From NCBI GenBank assembly GCA_000697355.1, contig JNEN01000829.1:1-64000 (forward strand): a stretch of DNA of 64,000 nucleotides, written 5' to 3'. Position numbers and translations under genes: made by a program. Each line of letters begins with the position of its first letter. The first letter of the stretch is position 1. This DNA is from Syncephalastrum monosporum B8922. Lineage: Eukaryota; Mucoromycota; Mucoromycetes; Mucorales; Syncephalastraceae. Shown one piece after another: positions 58,957 through 64,000 of this stretch. The notes under the pieces are model-generated. The model did not search any database. It saw only the letters and a list, made by a program, of their open reading frames with translations, and had not been told where the DNA came from.

Positions 58957-61768
58957 TCGTAGTCGCCCGGTGTAAACAGGTCTTGTAAATATAAAATAAA
59001 TGAAAAGAGGAAGAAGGAAAATTTCCTTAAAGCTATTGTTCTGTAACAAAACGTTAGAGAGACTTTCTTGGCTCTTCCGATTACAGTACCTTGTGGGCTT
59101 ATCGCAGTTGTTGCTTGTCCAGGAGTTACGAAGTAGGTAGTGGGGTTTGCAAAAAGACTGTGCAGTGCTGTATGATTGATATATGTTCAGTGGATATGTA
59201 CGAGGTAAGAGATGCAGTATATATACGGCGCAAAAGGGTATTTTAAAAAAATATAATACACAGTACCCGTTGGTAGGCAGAAAGAGAAAGAAAAAAGGAG
59301 AGAGGGTAAAAAAAAGAAAGAAGCAAGTCTGGGAACTGATATGAATGACCGTAAGCTTCGATAGCGTCATCTGAATCTTTATTCGCTGAGAAATATGTAC
59401 CCAAACTGGCACTGGCCACTGACGGATAACCTGCCATTCTTAGGATCGTCAAACAATGCACACCTGAAAAAAAAAAAACAAGGATCATAGTAGGGCACCG
59501 TGCATTTTCGGTCTCAAAGATCCAGAGCAAGAACTTTTTGTGATATGGACACAAGACCCCGATCGAGGCACTTTTTAGTATGTCCTGGCCGTCGGTACCA
59601 GTCCGCACAATTTAACGCAAAGTTGTGTAGTTTGGATATTTCGCGTGTGAACATGTGCGCTCCCTTTTTCTCCTTTTGCATGAATATGTACAATACACGT
59701 CAAAAAGATAAAATAGGTGATATATGGATAGAATACCATCTTGATTATATCGCCATAGTTCATCACACAAACATAAGCACAGGGCGAGCAAAGTAAATAT
59801 AGAGCTAACGGCCTGTTAACAGATCATCCAATGGGTTCTCAAAGAGGGCTCTGTCGCAATCCATGCGACATTCGCCATAGCAAGCACGTCATTGCGTGCT
59901 CGGTTGCGGAGTTTTTCCATCCGCGAACCTGGCACCTCCCAAGCGCAGAGAAGTGCACCTGTTCCAGGAAGCCGCGCGCACGTTTATGTTTTCTGGCGCA
60001 GAACTATATATTCTAAACAACATTGGATGCTAGTGACACGATAGATTGCGATTGCAAAAAACTTGCCATTGTGTCTCATTCGCCATGGGGAAGTTCCCAA
60101 AGCCTGGAGAAAAAAAGTCAAGTGGTGGTGGCGGTTGTGGTGGTACTAACTGAAGATGGGTAAGGTAGTACCTGTTATTAGAAGCCTATGATTTGATATC
60201 GTGCCCTGAATATATGTTTGCTTACTGTAAAAAATTGTGGCTCAAGTCGAGTGGGCACGGATATCACGGCCCGACAAAGGAAGCATCCAAGCACAGAAAA
60301 ATCGAGGACGCGTCGCTGGCTGACACCAACCCTTCAAATACACGTAGCCCCCCGCTTTTATGACCGCCCGTCATAATTCTGAAGATCAGAATAAGCTTAT
60401 TATTAAATCGCCTCGACCTGTTCCGGTAATTCGTATATGGACTATGATACATTATCCCATACATCACGTCAAAATCATATGTATTCGTTTCTGCTAGATC
60501 TCATGCATGAAATCACTTTCCATTTGACACAATTTTCTTGGTGCGACATGCCAGCAGTTTCTTTCGCCGACAGCACATGGAGAGAGTTTTAAGGTGCTGT
60601 ATATATCTGCCAAGATGCAGTTTTGATGATCCTTAAAGGGTAAAAAGGCGTCACTTTTTTACGCATTTGGGTTTCGTTTTGGGCGAAGCGCTTTTACACC
60701 TTGTAAAGGTGACGACTTTTTCCTTTCTAGTGTTTCCGCAATTTGCAAGCTTGAATTCTGACTTTTTCAATGTTATATCGACATGCGTATAGAATTTGTA
60801 AGCGTATTTTAATGATCCGCCCCATCATTCCTAATTCGCGGATTTTTACAATTGGTCTAAGGTAACAGCTGGAGTATAGGTATTGATATAACTAATGAGA
60901 TCGTTCCAACAATATTCTATTTTAAAATGTGTGTACGTGTGTAATCCGACAAAACGGCATGGCGCACACCATTTCTCTTTTTGCTAGAAAGAGTGAATTG
61001 TATTGGATAATCCGTGAGCACGACATTGTAGCAAAATATGCATCACCAAAGCTTACGTAGAAGTCATGTATCTTATCGGCATGTGCCCGGCATCCTCTGA
61101 ATAGCCGGACTCGTTTGTCCTACCATTTTTCGACCTGAACTGACGAGGAAAAACCTGGAATTTGCTATTGCTAACTGAGGTATTTTCATGTACATACATG
61201 CACGCATCATCGCGTTGCAGCATGTACGATGATCTTATGGATTCGAGGGAGCAGGGAAAGCCCTGTGATTTGAAGATTGGGCGATGGCCTTTTCCCAAGG
61301 ACATGCTTTTGTTTGCATCATGCATCACATAAATATCTTACAATACGTGTTGGAATAAAATGAAGTGAGGATCTCTATATAAAAAAGCATCGGTCGAGCC
61401 TATGGTCGAACTCACGTGCAGACGGATGGGCGGCGATCCCAGGACTTCGTTATCTGTAAAAGGTACCACAAGTCAATTCGTACGCGTAGGGTACGGACCT
61501 CGGAGTGTCGCGGGACTGGCCCGTGTAACTTTCATCTTCAATGCCAAAATGATGTGCTGCAGCAGCAATGACATTGGTTGATGCCTCCCCAATGCAGCTC
61601 TTTGACTTAAAAAATTGCCACATCTCACATCACCTAATCTGGTTTGATTGCTATTACGTTTCTCTTTCTGGTTTTCCTCTGGAATCGAAAAAAGTACATT
61701 AAACCGAAATATATGCTATAATACGGGAAAACAACCAAGTAAAAAAGAGACAAACGATGAATATGACA
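58957..61768. other. Long intergenic region upstream of the bZIP gene
   Basis: 2.8 kb with no convincing gene. A poly-A of 10 is at 59468. Inverted-repeat-like sequence is at about 60647-60722: GTCACTTTTTTACGC versus GTAAAGGTGAC, and CTTTTACACCTTGTAAAG. I checked 61400-61440 (GGTCGAACTC) for a tRNA T-arm and could not build the other arms. Confidence 0.45.
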
Positions 61769-64000
61769 CTAGCTGCCCGAAGTGGACGGACCAGCAGCCG
61801 GATCACTATTGTTATTATGATGGGCGTGCTTAGGATGCATCATGTCTTCTATATGCTTTATCTTTTTCGTTGCCCTCCGCCGCCACCCTGTTCGCGCCGT
61901 GTCGACTAGCTCCGGTGGCACGTTATCGTTGGGATCCTCGATCACCAGCTTGCCGTTTTCCTCCCATACTTCAGGGTGTCGTCCAGATGGGGCATTGGCA
62001 TCGTCTCTCGCGTCGTCTACAAGCTCAGCTGCAGACGCATCATGATGCGGTGCCGTAACTGTATGTCGTACTTGCTGCTGTTGCTGTTGCTGCTCTACCA
62101 GTCGGTCAACTTCTCTCAAAGCATCGTCCTTGTGCCGACCACGAAATAAGCGGAAAAAGTCGTTGCTGCGTTTATGAGAAGGTGAAGGCTGATGAAAATG
62201 TGGAGGAGGATGTTGTGAGGGGTGACGGTAGGTTTGTAGACCTTCGTCGGCTGCGCGATCGCCGGCTGCTTCCTGTTCGGAAGGAGGTGACGCACTGCCA
62301 TTACTGTCATTGTCACGAGGATGCTTTCCACTACCATGCCAGTTGATCCAGCTACGCATGCTGGACACGGTGGAATCGTTGCCTTTATCATTGCTTTCTG
62401 TCATTGCTTGCGAAGATGCACGCGGTTTGACGGGTTCCACAAAGCGGATACCCTGGGACTCGAGTGACGGCATACTACCGGTGCGACATTCTTTTCTCTC
62501 TGCAGCCGTCAATGATGCAGCAGGATCCGTCGCGGCTCGCTGACGTCGGTCTTGCATAACCGGGGGTGCAAGCTTTTCGTCAGAGAAGCTGTCGCTGCCG
62601 TTGCTGTGATGATCGTCGTGCTGATGATTTTGGTGACAGCTACGACTACTTCCGCTGCTACTTTCACTACTCGCTCCATGATGGTCACGGGGTAGAAACT
62701 CTTCTTCCGCCAAGTCAGGGTCATGAATATCGATCGTTGAGAATTCTGGAGGTTGTTGTAAAGTTGTTTCGCCGCTGCTGTTGTCACCCCGTTGACCCGC
62801 GCGGCGGTCGACCGTGTTGTACAGTGTGTTGCGTTCCGTTTCTGACATGGACATGGAGGATTGAAAGCTGAGGTTTTCATGACCGGATTGCTGACGACGG
62901 GCATGTTTATGGAACTTGGGGAGTTTCTTGGGGTTGCTGCCGGTGCTGGCAAACGAGAGTGTGCGCGTACGTAACCGTTTGCCGAGCTTGAAAAGGGGTA
63001 TCGTTGTGCCGTGCACTAGGACAGATGCGAGCACAATGAAAAGCACAACTGGGTTAATGAGGCGGATAGAGACAGCAAGTTCTTGGCCCGCCACAGGTGG
63101 GTACACCTGCTCCATTTCCTCCTTGGCAATTTTGGATAGGAATACGGCACCGACGCCCATAGGGCCAAACCAGCCGCTGAAGATGGCTTCTCGGTACGTC
63201 TTCATGGCCGGCATTACGGGCTTGAGCATGAGTACAATGGGTAACCGCCGAAATATAAGTACAAGAATAGCAATGACCACCAGCCGCCAGGGCGTGAGAC
63301 CGAGTGAGGCATCAGCGAAAGACCACCAAGGCTATTGATGGGTGCATGAGTATGAGAGTGTCCAGATGCCCTGTTCGATTGACTTACGATAATCGCACCG
63401 ATATAGACAAAGATAGACAGATTGAGCAGCATGTCAATAACCTCCTGAAAGTGAGCTTCCTCGGTCTCCTTCCTGAACCAATCGTCCCACGAGAACGCGT
63501 TTCCAGCCGCAAAGCAAGCCAAGACGTCGTCACTCCCTGAAAACCCGGTCATACTCATCAGGAACAGCTATACTAAACTTAGTCTCCAATAAAATATGGA
63601 AAGAACAAACAAACTTACGGCAAGTGCAATGGCAAAGGAGAGAAAGGATGGTTTGTCGATCAGATGGCTGCATGATTAGAAATAAAAAAGTTAAATTTGT
63701 CGGCAATGTTTGTTTTGCGTGACGCACTCACTGGCGCTCGGACCACTGTAATATTTTTCGGGCTATCCAACCAACGATAACACCAATGACACATGACAGT
63801 GCGATCTGAAATAGACAGGTTTCGTAGATCCATTTGCCGACTGCCTTGCCCACATGATCCTCGCCTAAAAGGAAAATAGCCAAGAACAGGAACGGGAAGC
63901 CCATACCGTCGTTAGCTCCACTAAATGATGACCCGAGATTGGTTTCAGTTCCTCTGAATATCAGGCAAATCTTTGTTCTATTCTGACTTTACCTTTCTGC
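61769..64000 (-). CDS. NHA-type Na+(K+)/H+ antiporter, 5' end outside the window
   Basis: Exons 63993->64000, 63732-63920, 63619-63667, 63388-63567, 61769-63331. The visible part starts within AESGANDGMGFPFLFLAIF, which contains the conserved ND pair of the CPA1 transport site. It goes on with GSDDVLACFAAGNAFSWDDW, VIDMLLNLSIFVYIGAII, YREAIFSGWFGPMGVGAVF and LINPVVLFIVLASVLVHGTT, i.e. the last eight or so membrane spans of fungal Nha1/Sod2 antiporters. These export Na+ and K+ in exchange for protons at the plasma membrane. A cytosolic tail of about 410 residues, rich in Ser, His and Gln, follows; long regulatory tails are usual in Nha1. Confidence 0.93.

Noticed and set aside
60647..60722. 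Imperfect inverted repeat around CTTTTACACCTTGTAAAG
   Set aside because: Arms are short and mismatched and nothing else marks the site; kept only as a note in the intergenic entry.
61390..61450. Possible tRNA (GGTCGAACTC, then A/T-rich run)
   Set aside because: The T-arm stem does not pair properly and no D- or anticodon arm could be built on either strand.

Overview
The window is nuclear DNA of a filamentous fungus. Protein-coding genes sit on both strands, broken by about 119 short introns (mostly 45-110 nt) with GT..AG ends and CTRAY-like branch points. Gene content (copper-fist factor, SEC18, PRMT5/Skb1, bystin, YAK1, NatB, HEN1, VAP, CSC1/OSCA channel) is fungal. HEN1, MSH5, a TMEM170 protein, a YANK-type kinase and two decayed DDE transposase families suggest an early-diverging lineage, most likely Mucoromycota/Mucorales. 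That placement is inference. All exon structures were worked out by eye from splice sites, frame continuity and family knowledge; none rests on transcripts. I saw no tRNA, rRNA or CRISPR array.

Layout. 0-14 kb: small PLDc_N-like membrane protein, coiled-coil protein with a 22-nt exon, copper-fist regulator, YANK/STK32-like kinase, a 23-exon MSH5, and a zinc alcohol dehydrogenase. 14.5-24.6 kb: cytochrome P450, SEC18/NSF, PRMT5, TMEM170-like and a multi-pass membrane protein. 24.6-32.5 kb: gene-poor island with a decayed unknown gene, a decayed Tc1/mariner-type transposase, one small secreted His-rich protein, and several inverted or tandem repeats. 32.5-39.1 kb: disturbed segment holding a frame-damaged gene, a charged/RS-rich gene without a visible start, a DDE transposase cut off before its third catalytic acid, a 578-residue zinc-finger-like protein of unknown family, a 19-bp minisatellite, and, on the opposite strand, the missing transposase tail. 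The geometry fits one inversion of about 3.4 kb. 39.5-64 kb: HEN1, glycerol-3-phosphate acyltransferase, VAP/Scs2, bystin/Enp1, CSC1/OSCA channel, YAK1, NAA20 and ZNHIT3 (divergent pair 119 bp apart), a bZIP factor, and the 3' part of an NHA-type Na+/H+ antiporter running off the right edge.

Working together: most genes are unlinked housekeeping functions. Possible functional pairs are the divergent alcohol dehydrogenase/P450 and NAA20/ZNHIT3. HEN1 implies small-RNA end protection, so an RNAi pathway; MSH5 implies meiotic crossover control, so a sexual cycle. The most unusual features are the split transposase/zinc-finger segment and a high share of GC-AG introns (six of about 119, several fixed by reading frame).
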